From CAWEQO01 sp963811225 (GTDB taxonomy: Bacteria; Chloroflexota; Anaerolineae; Anaerolineales; Anaerolineaceae), in contig CAWEQO010000002.1 of NCBI GenBank assembly GCA_963811225.1, positions 682,001 through 746,000 on the forward strand: DNA of 64,000 bases, in the 5' to 3' direction. Within the stretch, counting starts at the first letter, position 1, and the number at the start of each line of letters is the position of its first letter. The position numbers were made by a program, and so were the translations under genes. Below the pieces are notes generated by a model. That model was not told the origin of the DNA. It saw only the letters and a program-made list of their open reading frames with translations, and ran no database searches. Positions 1-7,859 of this stretch are shown here, in pieces.

Positions 1-1
1 G

Positions 2-418
2 CGCGGGGGCGGCGGCAAGATGGTCAACATTTCGTCCGTCTCGGCGGTGATGGGGCGGCATAAAGCTTCCGCCCACTGCGCCTCGAAGGGCGGCCTGACC
101 ATGCTGACCAAGGTGCTGGCGATGGAGCTGGGCGAGTACGGCGTCAACGTCAACGCGGTCGCCCCCGGGCTGATCGACGTACCCTCACAGCGGGCAGAGG
201 AGAACATCTCAGCCGAATACAAGCGCAGCTACCTCAACGAGCTTCCGCTGGGCCGCATCGGTGAGGTGGAGGACATCACCAACATGGTGCTGTTCCTGTG
301 CTCCGAGGAGGCCAACTGGATCACCGGGCAGCTGATGCTGGTGGACGGTGGGCTGATGTCGGGCCATTATTCGTTCCGCGGCCAGAACGATTTCAGCATG
401 TTGAACGGTCATCGCTAA
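2..418 (+). CDS. SDR family oxidoreductase, 5'-truncated by window edge
   Basis: This is the C-terminal half of a short-chain dehydrogenase/reductase; the frame is open from base 2 and the N-terminal Rossmann nucleotide-binding part lies outside the window. The segment VNISSV, the helix after the catalytic site, VNVNAVAPG and the C-terminal ITGQLMLVDGG are typical of classical FabG-like SDRs that use NAD(P)H on alcohols or ketones. The usual catalytic YxxxK reads HCASK here, so the Tyr position is His. It is followed one base later by the amidohydrolase, so the genes are probably co-transcribed. Family assignment is firm; substrate is unknown. Confidence 0.85.
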   Translation, partial: RGGGGKMVNISSVSAVMGRHKASAHCASKGGLTMLTKVLAMELGEYGVNVNAVAPGLIDVPSQRAEENISAEYKRSYLNELPLGRIGEVEDITNMVLFLCSEEANWITGQLMLVDGGLMSGHYSFRGQNDFSMLNGHR

Positions 419-419
419 A

Positions 420-1661
420 ATGGCTCTCCGTTATTACCACAACACCTTCCTGATCGACGGCAGCGGGCAGGAGCCCTCCAAGGCGCCGGCTGCCATGCTG
501 GTCGAAGGGAACCGCATCCGGGCGGTGGGGCTTGAATCGCAGCTCCCCTGTCCCGAAGGGGCCGAACCGGTCAACCTGGGCGGCAGGACTTTAATGCCCG
601 GCATGGCCGACTGTCACGACCACCTGGCCGACCTGGAAGGCGGCATGCAGCAGCGCGCCGCGATTCCCCCCAGCCTGGCAGTCTTCCTGGCGGCCGAGTT
701 GTTCGAGAAGACTTTGCTGGGCGGCTTCACTGCCATTCGCGACGCCTCAGGCGTCGACCTGGGCATGAAGATGGCCGTCGAGCGCGGTCTGATCCCCGGG
801 CCGCGCCTGAAGATCAGCGTGGTGATCCTGTCGCAGTTTGGTGGGCATAACGACCACACCGAAGCGGCCGGCATTAACACCCACTTCCCCTGGCTGCAGG
901 GCATCCCCTCCGGGATCTGCGACGGCCCGGACGAGTGCCGCAAGAAGACCCGCGAGGTAATCCGCGCCGGGGCGGACTGGATCAAGATCGCCACCACCGG
1001 CGGGGTGGGCACGCCGATAGGCGGCCCGCTTATCCGCCAGTTCTCGCCTGAAGAGGTGCAGATCATCGTCGACACGGCCCATGCGGCCGGGAAGCCGGTC
1101 ATGAGCCACGCCTACGGCGGCGAGGGCGTCAAGATTTGCCTGGACGCCGGGGTGGACAGCATCGAGCACGGCGCAGCCCTGGACGACGACCTGATCGAGC
1201 AGATGGTCAAGCAGGGCGCCTGGCTGGTGCCGACCTTCACCGTGCTGCGCCGGATTGTGGCGATTAGCGAGCAGAACCCGCTGGCGCTGCCGGACTACAT
1301 GCCGCTCAAAGCGCGCATGCTGCTGGAACATCAAGCCGAGAGCTTCCGCCAGGCGCTGCAGGCGGGCGTCAAGATTGCCCTCGGCACCGACGGCGGCGGC
1401 TTCGGCCACGGCCACAACGCCGGAGAGCTGGCTTATCTGGTGGAAGCCGGCATGACGCCCATGCAGGCGCTCGTGGCGGCCACCAGCATGGGCGCACAGT
1501 GCATGGGCCTGGGCGGCGAGACCGGCCTGCTGCGCGCAGGTATGCTGGCGGACTTCCTGGTCGTGGATGGCAATCCGCTGCAGGACGTGCGCATCCTGGA
1601 AGACCGCAGTCGATTGCGGATGATTGTGAAGGATGGGATCGTATACAAGGAGACGATATGA
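420..1661 (+). CDS. metal-dependent amidohydrolase (imidazolonepropionase/prolidase-like)
   Basis: A 413-residue cytoplasmic amidohydrolase-superfamily enzyme expected to cleave an amide or cyclic imide bond. Visible metal-site elements are the HDH of MADCHDHL (residues about 64-70), a lysine strand IKIATTGG, SHAYGG, the IEHGA histidine, and the terminal LGTDGGGFGHG carrying the catalytic Asp. The C-terminal ADFLVVDGNPL is the usual strand returning to the small beta domain. The length is normal for the family. Its stop overlaps the next start as ATGA, showing tight translational coupling inside a three-gene catabolic operon. The substrate (dipeptide, lactam or similar) cannot be read from the sequence. 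Confidence 0.85.
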   Translation: MALRYYHNTFLIDGSGQEPSKAPAAMLVEGNRIRAVGLESQLPCPEGAEPVNLGGRTLMPGMADCHDHLADLEGGMQQRAAIPPSLAVFLAAELFEKTLLGGFTAIRDASGVDLGMKMAVERGLIPGPRLKISVVILSQFGGHNDHTEAAGINTHFPWLQGIPSGICDGPDECRKKTREVIRAGADWIKIATTGGVGTPIGGPLIRQFSPEEVQIIVDTAHAAGKPVMSHAYGGEGVKICLDAGVDSIEHGAALDDDLIEQMVKQGAWLVPTFTVLRRIVAISEQNPLALPDYMPLKARMLLEHQAESFRQALQAGVKIALGTDGGGFGHGHNAGELAYLVEAGMTPMQALVAATSMGAQCMGLGGETGLLRAGMLADFLVVDGNPLQDVRILEDRSRLRMIVKDGIVYKETI

Positions 1662-2503
1662 TTTTAGACGGTAAAGTTGCAATTGTAACCGGCGCGGCCC
1701 GTGGCCTCGGCTGGGGCATTAGCCGGGCGCTCGGCATGGCCGGCGCCAAGGTCTGTATCAGCGATATCAACGATGAGGGGCTGGCCCGCGCCGAAGCCGA
1801 TCTGAAGAAGGATGGCTCGGATGTGATGGCGCTGCATCTAGACGTCAGCGATCTGGATGCTTTCAAGCAGGCGGTCAACACGGTGGTGGAACGCTGGGGC
1901 CGCCTGGACGGCATCGTCCAGAACGCAGTCGCCATGCCGCTGGTCCACTTCGAGGACACCTCCGAAGAGTCGTGGTGGCGGCAGCTGCAGATCAGTTTGG
2001 GCGGCATCTTCAACGCCACCCGGGCCGCATGGGATGTCTACAAAGCCCAGGGCGGCGGCCACATCATCGGCATCGCCAGTGGATCGAGCGTGCGCGGCTT
2101 CAAGCGCGAGATGACCTACTGCACCGGCAAGCACGGGCAGGAAGGCTTCATCAAGGCGGTCTCTCTGGAAGCGGCGCCGTATAACATCGCCATTAACACC
2201 ATCGGCCCGGGCGCATCCGTCAAGCCGACCGACATCACCTGGGAGGAGTATGACCGCCTGCCCCAGATTGTCAAGTACCAGTGGGCCGACCCGGCCGAGC
2301 TGGGCAAGGGCTTTGTTTGGCTGCTGCACCAGCCGCCCGCCCGCTTCAGCGGTTACCGCTTCGACGCCGGCCCGATCGCGCTGACCGTCCGGCGCGAGGG
2401 CTACGACTTCGATTTTACGCCGGAAAAGGCGACGCTCTACCCGGACGATTTCCGCTTCCGCGAGAAGTGGTACAACAACTATCCGGACTTCAACCAGGAT
2501 TGA
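1658..2503 (+). CDS. SDR family oxidoreductase
   Basis: A 281-residue short-chain dehydrogenase/reductase starting at an ATG that overlaps the amidohydrolase stop by 4 bases. The N-terminal cofactor motif is GAARGLGWGI; the catalytic motif YCTGK is intact, followed by INTIGPG. An upstream in-frame extension exists but runs inside the amidohydrolase gene, so it is rejected. Together with the preceding SDR and amidohydrolase it forms a catabolic operon, possibly for a cyclic or acylated substrate that is oxidised and hydrolysed (inference). The C-terminus is longer than a minimal SDR, ending in an aromatic-rich tail. Confidence 0.88.
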   Translation: MILDGKVAIVTGAARGLGWGISRALGMAGAKVCISDINDEGLARAEADLKKDGSDVMALHLDVSDLDAFKQAVNTVVERWGRLDGIVQNAVAMPLVHFEDTSEESWWRQLQISLGGIFNATRAAWDVYKAQGGGHIIGIASGSSVRGFKREMTYCTGKHGQEGFIKAVSLEAAPYNIAINTIGPGASVKPTDITWEEYDRLPQIVKYQWADPAELGKGFVWLLHQPPARFSGYRFDAGPIALTVRREGYDFDFTPEKATLYPDDFRFREKWYNNYPDFNQD

Positions 2504-2520
2504 CGTTCGCACACCTTCCA

Positions 2521-2585
2521 GGGGAGCATTCTTGTTGTAGATTGTGTGGTTATTCTCTCTCACACGTATACAACAAGTGCTCTCC
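2521..2585. promoter_or_regulatory. interrupted inverted repeat ahead of the GntR gene
   Basis: An imperfect palindrome lies between the SDR stop and the GntR regulator. It pairs GGGGAGCA (2521-2528) with TGCTCTCC (2578-2585), CTTGTTGTA (2531-2539) with TACAACAAG (2569-2577), and GTGTG (2544-2548) with CACAC (2561-2565). TACAAC-type half sites resemble FadR/FCD-subfamily GntR operators, so autoregulation is plausible. It could instead fold as an RNA hairpin ending the upstream operon, but it has no T-tract. Confidence 0.45.
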
Positions 2586-2717
2586 TGGTATTGCCTTCGT
2601 ACCACGTTTTGAAAGTTTCCTATATACTATGAGTGTATCCATTCATCCGTGAAGGCAAGTTTTCACGATCTGAAAAAGACCAGTGAGGATGAAATCTCAT
2701 TCTGCGAACAGGTGAAT

Positions 2718-3395
2718 ATGAGCGAGCTCAAACTACATCCGATTAAAAAAGTTACCAAAAGCACCTTGAAGAACCAGGTTTGCACGCAAATCAAGGAGTT
2801 GATCCTATCACACAGTTTGCTGCCTGGGCAGCCGATCGTGATCGACAAGCTGGCGGAGGAGTTTGGCATCAGCCATATCCCTGTGCGGGAAGCCCTGGTG
2901 ATGCTCGAAACCGACGGCCTGGTGGAACTGAACTCGTACCAGAACCCGAAGGTGGCGGACGTGAACGCGGACGACGTGCGCGATGTGTACGAGATGCGCT
3001 TGATGGTGGAGGATTGGGCGGTTGAACAGGCGGCACAGTTTCTGACGGACGAAGAGATGAGGCCGATCGACGATTTGCTGTTGATCGCCCGGGTCCAGGC
3101 GGCTGTCAATGATTACGGGCCGCACGTGAAATCAGACCTGCTGCTGCACGAGACGATCCTGCGCTCGACCAAAAACAAGTTGTTTTGGCTGCTGGCGCAG
3201 CGCATTCACGATCGATCGATCCTGGTGCGCTCGATGGTGGAGGCCAAAGGCAGCAGCCGGGACATCACCCAGATCATCGATGAGCACTGCCAGATCATGG
3301 AAGCCCTGCATGCTCACGATTCCGATCGGGCTCGCAAGGCAATGTTAGCCCACCTGAACGCCGGGTATAAGCGCACCCTGCTGGTGCTGGACTAA
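2718..3395 (+). CDS. GntR family transcriptional regulator, FCD domain
   Basis: A DNA-binding regulator of about 225 residues. The N-terminal winged helix is visible as LAEEFGISHIPVREALVMLE, the GntR signature, and is followed by an all-helical FCD effector domain (EMRLMVEDWAVEQAA, then LLHETILRSTKN and DEHCQIMEALHAHD), whose His/Asp residues usually hold a metal and a carboxylate ligand. The ATG at 2718 has an AGGTG ribosome site; an upstream GTG at 2649 would add 23 atypical residues and is less likely. Its position right after the SDR-amidohydrolase-SDR operon and next to a large palindrome suggests it controls that operon. Confidence 0.85.
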   Translation: MSELKLHPIKKVTKSTLKNQVCTQIKELILSHSLLPGQPIVIDKLAEEFGISHIPVREALVMLETDGLVELNSYQNPKVADVNADDVRDVYEMRLMVEDWAVEQAAQFLTDEEMRPIDDLLLIARVQAAVNDYGPHVKSDLLLHETILRSTKNKLFWLLAQRIHDRSILVRSMVEAKGSSRDITQIIDEHCQIMEALHAHDSDRARKAMLAHLNAGYKRTLLVLD

Positions 3396-3407
3396 AAAGC
3401 ATCATCC

Positions 3408-3472
3408 CTGCAACTTAAAAATCTCGAGCCCGCTGCCAAAAGCGCAGCGGGCTCGATATTTTTAAGTTGCAG
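3408..3472. terminator. bidirectional intrinsic terminator
   Basis: Two 29-base arms (3408-3436 and 3444-3472) are complementary with a single mismatch and a 7-base loop. The GC-rich core GAGCCCGCTGC is flanked by A- and T-runs on both sides, so it can stop transcription from the GntR gene (+) and from the converging deacylase gene (-). Confidence 0.85.
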
Positions 3473-3475
3473 GAA

Positions 3476-4417
3476 TTACGCGTTCACCGGCTGCGACACG
3501 ACATAGACCAGCGCCGAGCCTTCCACCACACATACCTCAGGCCGCAGTAACATCATCGCGGTCTGCTCGTAAGGGGCCGTGAAGACTTGCAGCTCTTCCA
3601 GAGTGTGCAGATCCAGGACTTTGCCCATCTCGGTGCCGCCTGGGACGATGGTGCCGACGGCATCGGCGCGCAGGCTGGGAACGAAAATGCCGCCCAGCCG
3701 GGCGCGCAGCGCTTCGGTCTTATTCACGTCGACCGCTTTCTTGGCCGGAGCGGGCGGATTTTCGAGCGCCAGAACGCCCAGGTTGTAGAGCACACGCTCC
3801 AGGCCCTTGGCGATCCGGTCACACCACAGCATCTCATCTCCCGAGCAGCCGCCCATCTCGATATTGGTCACCTGGATGCCCAACGAGCGGGCGTAGGTGG
3901 TCAGGCCGCCCGGCTTATTCGGCGCGTTGGAGATGAACGGCGCTTCCATATCCATGGCGATGCTCTCGGAGCCCTCGAAGCGCTTGACGAATGCGTTCAC
4001 GCACCAGCTGCCGCCGCCGTGCAGGTCGAGGATCACGTCGCTGTCGGTCAGCAGGGGGGTGATGGCGGCCGCTACACGCTCGGTGTGCGATCCGTTGGGG
4101 TTGCCGGGGAAGCAGCTGTCCAGGTCGATGGGGTTGGGCGAATCGATCCATGAGTTGCGGGCGTTCACCTCGGCGGCCAGGGCGTTGGCGGTGAAGATCA
4201 CTCGCAGGCGGCCCTTCAGTTCGCCGATGGGGTGCTGGAGCAGCTGCTTGATGGCCAGGGCCGACCAGGGGCCTTCGTCGCCGTGCGTGCCTGCGATCAG
4301 CGTCACCCGCTTACCCTCGCTGCCAACCTCGCCATAGACCAGCGGGAGGGTGCGCGCTGCAGCGTGCCCCGTCAGTTTCGTTTCGTGCCAGGCCAAAGAT
4401 TCGTACATTGTTTTCAT
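3476..4417 (-). CDS. succinylglutamate desuccinylase/aspartoacylase family deacylase
   Basis: A 313-residue zinc-dependent M14-superfamily deacylase. The zinc ligands are visible in LIAGTHGDEG (His and Glu of HxxE) and in the later DVILDLHGGG; the Arg-containing NARNSWIDSPNPIDLDSCFPG segment is the family's substrate-carboxylate region. Such enzymes remove acyl groups from N-acyl amino acids or related compounds. The ATG at 4417 has an AGGAG site upstream. It converges on the GntR gene through a shared terminator and may belong functionally with the amidohydrolase operon (inference). The exact substrate is unknown. Confidence 0.8.
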   Translation of the reverse strand: MKTMYESLAWHETKLTGHAAARTLPLVYGEVGSEGKRVTLIAGTHGDEGPWSALAIKQLLQHPIGELKGRLRVIFTANALAAEVNARNSWIDSPNPIDLDSCFPGNPNGSHTERVAAAITPLLTDSDVILDLHGGGSWCVNAFVKRFEGSESIAMDMEAPFISNAPNKPGGLTTYARSLGIQVTNIEMGGCSGDEMLWCDRIAKGLERVLYNLGVLALENPPAPAKKAVDVNKTEALRARLGGIFVPSLRADAVGTIVPGGTEMGKVLDLHTLEELQVFTAPYEQTAMMLLRPEVCVVEGSALVYVVSQPVNA

Positions 4418-4561
4418 GATGCTCTCCTGAAGAAGGATTTAGCCAAAGACTTACTATTGGTTTTTGGGGGAGGTAAAGATATATCCTATATTTTACCCCT
4501 GAAATGCTTCCTTTGCGTGCCCATTTCTCCCGGGCATTGAAGATATGGTAACTACTCAGGC

Positions 4562-4738
4562 AGATCACGTAGCCCCAGGCAGCCTCGCGAAGCACCCTGT
4601 TAAGGGATGCCTGGTGTTCTCGTAGCCCCAGGCATCCCTGCCTGGGGTAGCCGGCGGGTAGAATGTGTGATCTTTTATAGGCCGGTGCGCCTTGCAGGCC
4701 AAGAACCCCAGGCATCCCTGCCTGGGGCTACGTGATCT
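4562..4738. repeat. MITE/REP-like inverted-repeat element
   Basis: A 177-bp non-coding element is bounded by a perfect 21-bp inverted repeat (4562-4582 and 4718-4738, starting AGATCACGTAGCCCC). Inside are two copies of a 22-bp palindrome with arms CCCCAGGCA/TGCCTGGGG around TCCC or an equivalent spacer (4626-4647 and 4706-4727), plus degenerate pieces near 4600-4615. No open reading frame is credible here. It fills most of the 404-base gap between the deacylase and thrB. Confidence 0.75.
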
Positions 4739-4776
4739 ACCTATCTTTAATGCTTCGGGAAGTAGACACAGCCGCA

Positions 4777-4807
4777 GCCCCCGTTTGGGTGACATCCAAA
4801 CGGGGGC
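4777..4807 (-). terminator. hairpin terminator after thrB
   Basis: Perfect 12-bp arms GCCCCCGTTTGG (4777-4788) and CCAAACGGGGGC (4796-4807) surround a 7-base loop just downstream of the thrB stop. No clear T-tract follows, so it may work as a Rho-assisted or mRNA-stabilising hairpin. Confidence 0.6.
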
Positions 4808-4820
4808 CGCGCTTTGATCC

Positions 4821-5741
4821 CTAGATCTCTTGGTAAACCACGCCTAAATTGCTTACTCCCGGCGTCCACGACCGAGAGCGCAGCCCCACCCGCTCGAAGG
4901 CGGCCTGCATGGCCCGGGAGACAGCCTTCATTCCGCGGTTTCCGAAAGCGATCACGCTCGGCCCCGCGCCGGACAGCGCCACGGCTGCGCCGCGCTCGAC
5001 GGCGGCTTGCAGGGCCGCGTCTGCGCCGGGGATCAGCGGCAGGCGGTACGGCTGGTGCAGCCGGTCTTCCATTGCGCTGCGCAGCAGTTCCAGATTGCCG
5101 GAGCGCAGCGCCTCGATCACCAGCCCTACCCGGCTGGCGTTGAACACCGCGTCCGCCATGCTGACGCTTTCCGGCAGCGCCGCCCGGGCGGCATGGGTAG
5201 ACAGGGCAAAATCCGGCAGCACGACCGCAATCTTCCAGGCGGGCAGATCGTAACGCTGGGTGATCCAGCCATCCTGAGCGCCGGCGGCGGCGACCAGCCC
5301 GCCCAGCGCCGCCGCGGCCGCATTGTCGACGTGGCCTTCGATCTCTGCGGCCATGCGGATCAGCGTCTCTGCGCTTGCCGGCCAACCCAGCAGGGCGTTC
5401 GCCCCGGCCAGCCCGGTCACCACGGCCGCCGCGCTGGAGCCCAGCCCCGAGCCGAGCGGGATGCGGTTCTGACAGTGGATGCTGAGCCCGCTCGGCAGTG
5501 GGTTTCCGGTCTGTTTGTAAAAGGCGGCCAGCGCCTGGAAGATCAGGTTCTGGCTGTCTTCCGGCAGCAGGCCGCGGCCTTCGCCTTCGATGGTGGCCGT
5601 GTACCCCTCGCCGCCCGGCGTGAAGAGGGTCTCGTTCCAAAGATCGAGCGCCAGCGCCAGGGTGTCGAAGCCGGGGCCCAGGTTGGCGCTGGTGGCGGGC
5701 ACACGCACGCGGATGGATTGAGTTCCACGCATCGCATTCAT
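4821..5741 (-). CDS. thrB: homoserine kinase
   Basis: A 306-residue GHMP kinase that phosphorylates L-homoserine to O-phosphohomoserine, the direct precursor of threonine. The N-terminal substrate strand VRVPATSANLGPGFDTL and the ATP-binding IPLGSGLGSSAAAV motif are canonical, and ALSGAGPSVIAFG near the C-terminus is the third GHMP motif. Length is normal. It begins 6 bases after the thrC stop with an AGAGAGG ribosome site, forming a thrC-thrB operon read leftwards. The substrate of the second enzyme (O-phosphohomoserine) is the product of this one. Confidence 0.95.
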   Translation of the reverse strand: MNAMRGTQSIRVRVPATSANLGPGFDTLALALDLWNETLFTPGGEGYTATIEGEGRGLLPEDSQNLIFQALAAFYKQTGNPLPSGLSIHCQNRIPLGSGLGSSAAAVVTGLAGANALLGWPASAETLIRMAAEIEGHVDNAAAAALGGLVAAAGAQDGWITQRYDLPAWKIAVVLPDFALSTHAARAALPESVSMADAVFNASRVGLVIEALRSGNLELLRSAMEDRLHQPYRLPLIPGADAALQAAVERGAAVALSGAGPSVIAFGNRGMKAVSRAMQAAFERVGLRSRSWTPGVSNLGVVYQEI

Positions 5742-5747
5742 CCTCTC

Positions 5748-6800
5748 TCAGGCGCGCAGGTAGTCTTCGATCGCCCCAATCTCGGAGGGCAACCGCTGCG
5801 GGGCGGGCATCGATTTGGCGATGATGTCTGGGTCTTTCAGTCCATGCCCGGTGCACACCGCCACGACCGTCTGCCCTTGGACGTTGAGCGTGCCTTCTCG
5901 CAGCCTGCGGGCCAACCCGGCCAATCCGGCGGCCGAGGCCGGTTCCACCCAGATGCCACTGGCGGCGAGCAGGCGCTGCATCGCCAGGATCTCGTCGTCG
6001 CTGACGGCCACGATGCTGCCGTTGGACTCCTCGGCCGCCTGGAGCGCCTGCTCGCCGCGCGCCGGCTTACCGATGCGGATGGCAGTCGCGACGGTTTCGG
6101 GATGCTCCACCGGGTAACCCAGCACCAGCGGCGCCGAGCCCTCCGCCTGCACACCCAGGATCTGCGGCAGGCCCGTCCCTTTCAGGCGCTGGTACTGCTG
6201 GAAGCCCATCCAGTAGGCGCTGATGTTTCCGGCGTTGCCGACCGGCAGGCACAACCAGTCTGGGGCCTTGCCGAGCACGTCGCAGATTTCGAAGGCTGCG
6301 GTTTTTTGGCCTTCCAGGCGGTAGGGGTTGAGCGAGTTGACCAGGGCAATCGGGTGGCGCTGGCTGATCTCGACCACCAGGCTGAGGGCGTCGTCGAACG
6401 AGCCATCGATCTGCACCACCTCGGCCCCGTAGGCGATGGCTCCGGCCAATTTCCCTGCGGCCACCTTGCCTTCTGGAATGATCACAATGGCACGCAGCCC
6501 GGCGCGCGAAGCATAGGCCGCCGCCGAGGCAGCCGTGTTGCCGGTCGAGGCGCAGATGACCGACTTCGCCCCGCCGCCGTAGGCCTCACTGATCGCTACG
6601 GTCATGCCGCGATCCTTGAACGAGCCGGTTGGGTTCATGCCCTCGAACTTGACGAACAGCTCGAAACCGCCGCCCAGCGTTTCGGCCAGGCGCGGCGCCG
6701 GCAGCAGCGGAGTATTGCCTTCCAGGAGCGTCACCGCCCGGGTGTGGGCCGGGATGTCCAGCAGTTCGCCGTAGCGGTCGAGTACGCCTTTATAGGTCAT
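5748..6800 (-). CDS. thrC: threonine synthase
   Basis: A 350-residue PLP enzyme converting O-phosphohomoserine to threonine. The PLP lysine is in NPTGSFKDRG, followed by SAAAYASRAG, the phosphate-binding PVGNAGNISAYWMG and the C-terminal CTGHGLKDPD. Length and order match the short bacterial fold-type II ThrC. It is the first gene of the operon. A possible minus-strand -10 (TATAAT, 6938-6933) would give a leader of about 125 bases containing the long hairpin at 6838-6915. Confidence 0.95.
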   Translation of the reverse strand: MTYKGVLDRYGELLDIPAHTRAVTLLEGNTPLLPAPRLAETLGGGFELFVKFEGMNPTGSFKDRGMTVAISEAYGGGAKSVICASTGNTAASAAAYASRAGLRAIVIIPEGKVAAGKLAGAIAYGAEVVQIDGSFDDALSLVVEISQRHPIALVNSLNPYRLEGQKTAAFEICDVLGKAPDWLCLPVGNAGNISAYWMGFQQYQRLKGTGLPQILGVQAEGSAPLVLGYPVEHPETVATAIRIGKPARGEQALQAAEESNGSIVAVSDDEILAMQRLLAASGIWVEPASAAGLAGLARRLREGTLNVQGQTVVAVCTGHGLKDPDIIAKSMPAPQRLPSEIGAIEDYLRA

Positions 6801-6837
6801 TTGACCTCCAGTTGAATGAGTTCTGGGAATTTAACAG

Positions 6838-6915
6838 CTCAGGCAGTGGTGTTATTCCAGAGAGGGAGCGCCACGGCTGTGGCGCTCCCTCTCTGGAATA
6901 ACACCACTGCCTGAG
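6838..6915. other. perfect 37-bp hairpin between thrC and a divergent gene
   Basis: Arms 6838-6874 and 6879-6915 are complementary without mismatch around the 4-base loop GGCT. The stem begins CTCAGGCAGTGGTG and has no adjoining T-run on either strand. Both flanking genes point away from it, so it is not a normal end-of-gene terminator. It would lie in the thrC leader if transcription starts near 6926. Confidence 0.8.
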
Positions 6916-6980
6916 TTGTTGTGCGAGAACTTATTATACCGTCAGTTCGGGGCAAAGATTTTTGAGCGTGCTAGCAAAAA

Positions 6981-7007
6981 TTGACAAACAAAACTCGCGT
7001 GTATAAT
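6981..7007 (+). promoter_or_regulatory. sigma70-type promoter of the CPBP protease gene
   Basis: Consensus TTGACA (6981-6986) and TATAAT (7002-7007) are separated by 15 bases, shorter than the ideal 17. An AGGAGG ribosome site at 7023-7028 and the ATG at 7039 follow closely. Confidence 0.65.
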
Positions 7008-7038
7008 AGCCCTGGTACCCCCAGGAGGCGAACCCATC

Positions 7039-7788
7039 ATGGATGCAACCAAGCTGAAATCATCTCTATTGATTGCCGCAGTGGCGGCTCTGGCGATCCA
7101 GGTGCTGACCTGGTTCGTGTTCTACCCGCTGGCTGGTTATAACGATGTCACCCTGGCCATCGCTCAGTTAGCCTTCTTTCTGCTCGGCGTGGGACTTGTC
7201 TTCGCACTGCGGATCGGTTGGCGGCGGATTGGGCTGAAGATCAGAGACCTGGCCCTGGCAGTGACCGGAATCATCCTGGCCTACGCGCTGATCCTGATCC
7301 TCCTGCTGCTTTTGAACCGGTTCGGCGGGCAGCTTGCCATCTTTCGACAGCAATACCACCTGTATGCCCTGCTCAACAACTGGCTGCTGACGGGGCTCGG
7401 CGAAGAGCTGGTATTCGCCGGTGTCCTGTTCAACCTGATGATCCGTATCGTGGATACCCGGCGGCGCTGGAATGCGGTGCTGCTGACCGCCGGGCTTTTC
7501 GCCCTGTGGCATCTACCCGGCTACCTCGCCGTCGGCCTGCGCATGGGCACCCTTGGGTTTTCCCTGGTGATCGATCTGCTGCTCCACGTCATCTCGTGGA
7601 GCATCTTTGGAACGATTTACCTGCTAAGCGGGAATCTGTGGCTTACCGCCTTCGTCCATGCCTCTACCGATTATCCACTGCTGCCCATTGTGACGGACAA
7701 TCCGCTCATCGGGCTGTTTTTTATGGCGATTGTGATTGCGTTTGCAGTCTGGATAAGGAGAAGACGCGTACCGATTGCACAGGCATGA
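7039..7788 (+). CDS. CPBP family intramembrane metalloprotease
   Basis: A 249-residue polytopic membrane protein of the CAAX-protease/bacteriocin-processing (Abi) family. Motif 1 is GLGEELVFAGVLFN with the paired Glu; the later histidines are in LWHLPGYLA and LTAFVHASTD. About seven hydrophobic segments are visible, starting at residues 10-30. Family members act as Rce1-like intramembrane proteases, and some confer bacteriocin self-immunity. It stands alone with its own promoter and a strong ribosome site; its stop abuts a long terminator hairpin. Confidence 0.85.
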   Translation: MDATKLKSSLLIAAVAALAIQVLTWFVFYPLAGYNDVTLAIAQLAFFLLGVGLVFALRIGWRRIGLKIRDLALAVTGIILAYALILILLLLLNRFGGQLAIFRQQYHLYALLNNWLLTGLGEELVFAGVLFNLMIRIVDTRRRWNAVLLTAGLFALWHLPGYLAVGLRMGTLGFSLVIDLLLHVISWSIFGTIYLLSGNLWLTAFVHASTDYPLLPIVTDNPLIGLFFMAIVIAFAVWIRRRRVPIAQA

Positions 7789-7859
7789 TTTCCTGCCGGA
7801 ATAGAAAAGAAGCCGGGAACACGCATCGTCCCGGCTTCTTTTCTATTCCGGCAGGAAAT
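7788..7859. terminator. bidirectional terminator hairpin
   Basis: Perfect 31-bp arms (7788-7818 and 7829-7859) around a 10-base loop exactly fill the gap between the stops of two converging genes. The stem contains AGAAAAGAAGCCGGGA and its complement, giving an A-rich approach and a T-rich exit on both strands. Confidence 0.85.

Noticed and set aside
5007..6815. 602-residue plus-strand frame across thrB-thrC
   Set aside because: Antisense shadow in high-GC DNA; composition is Arg/Gly/Gln-rich and matches no family, while thrB and thrC on the other strand are clear.
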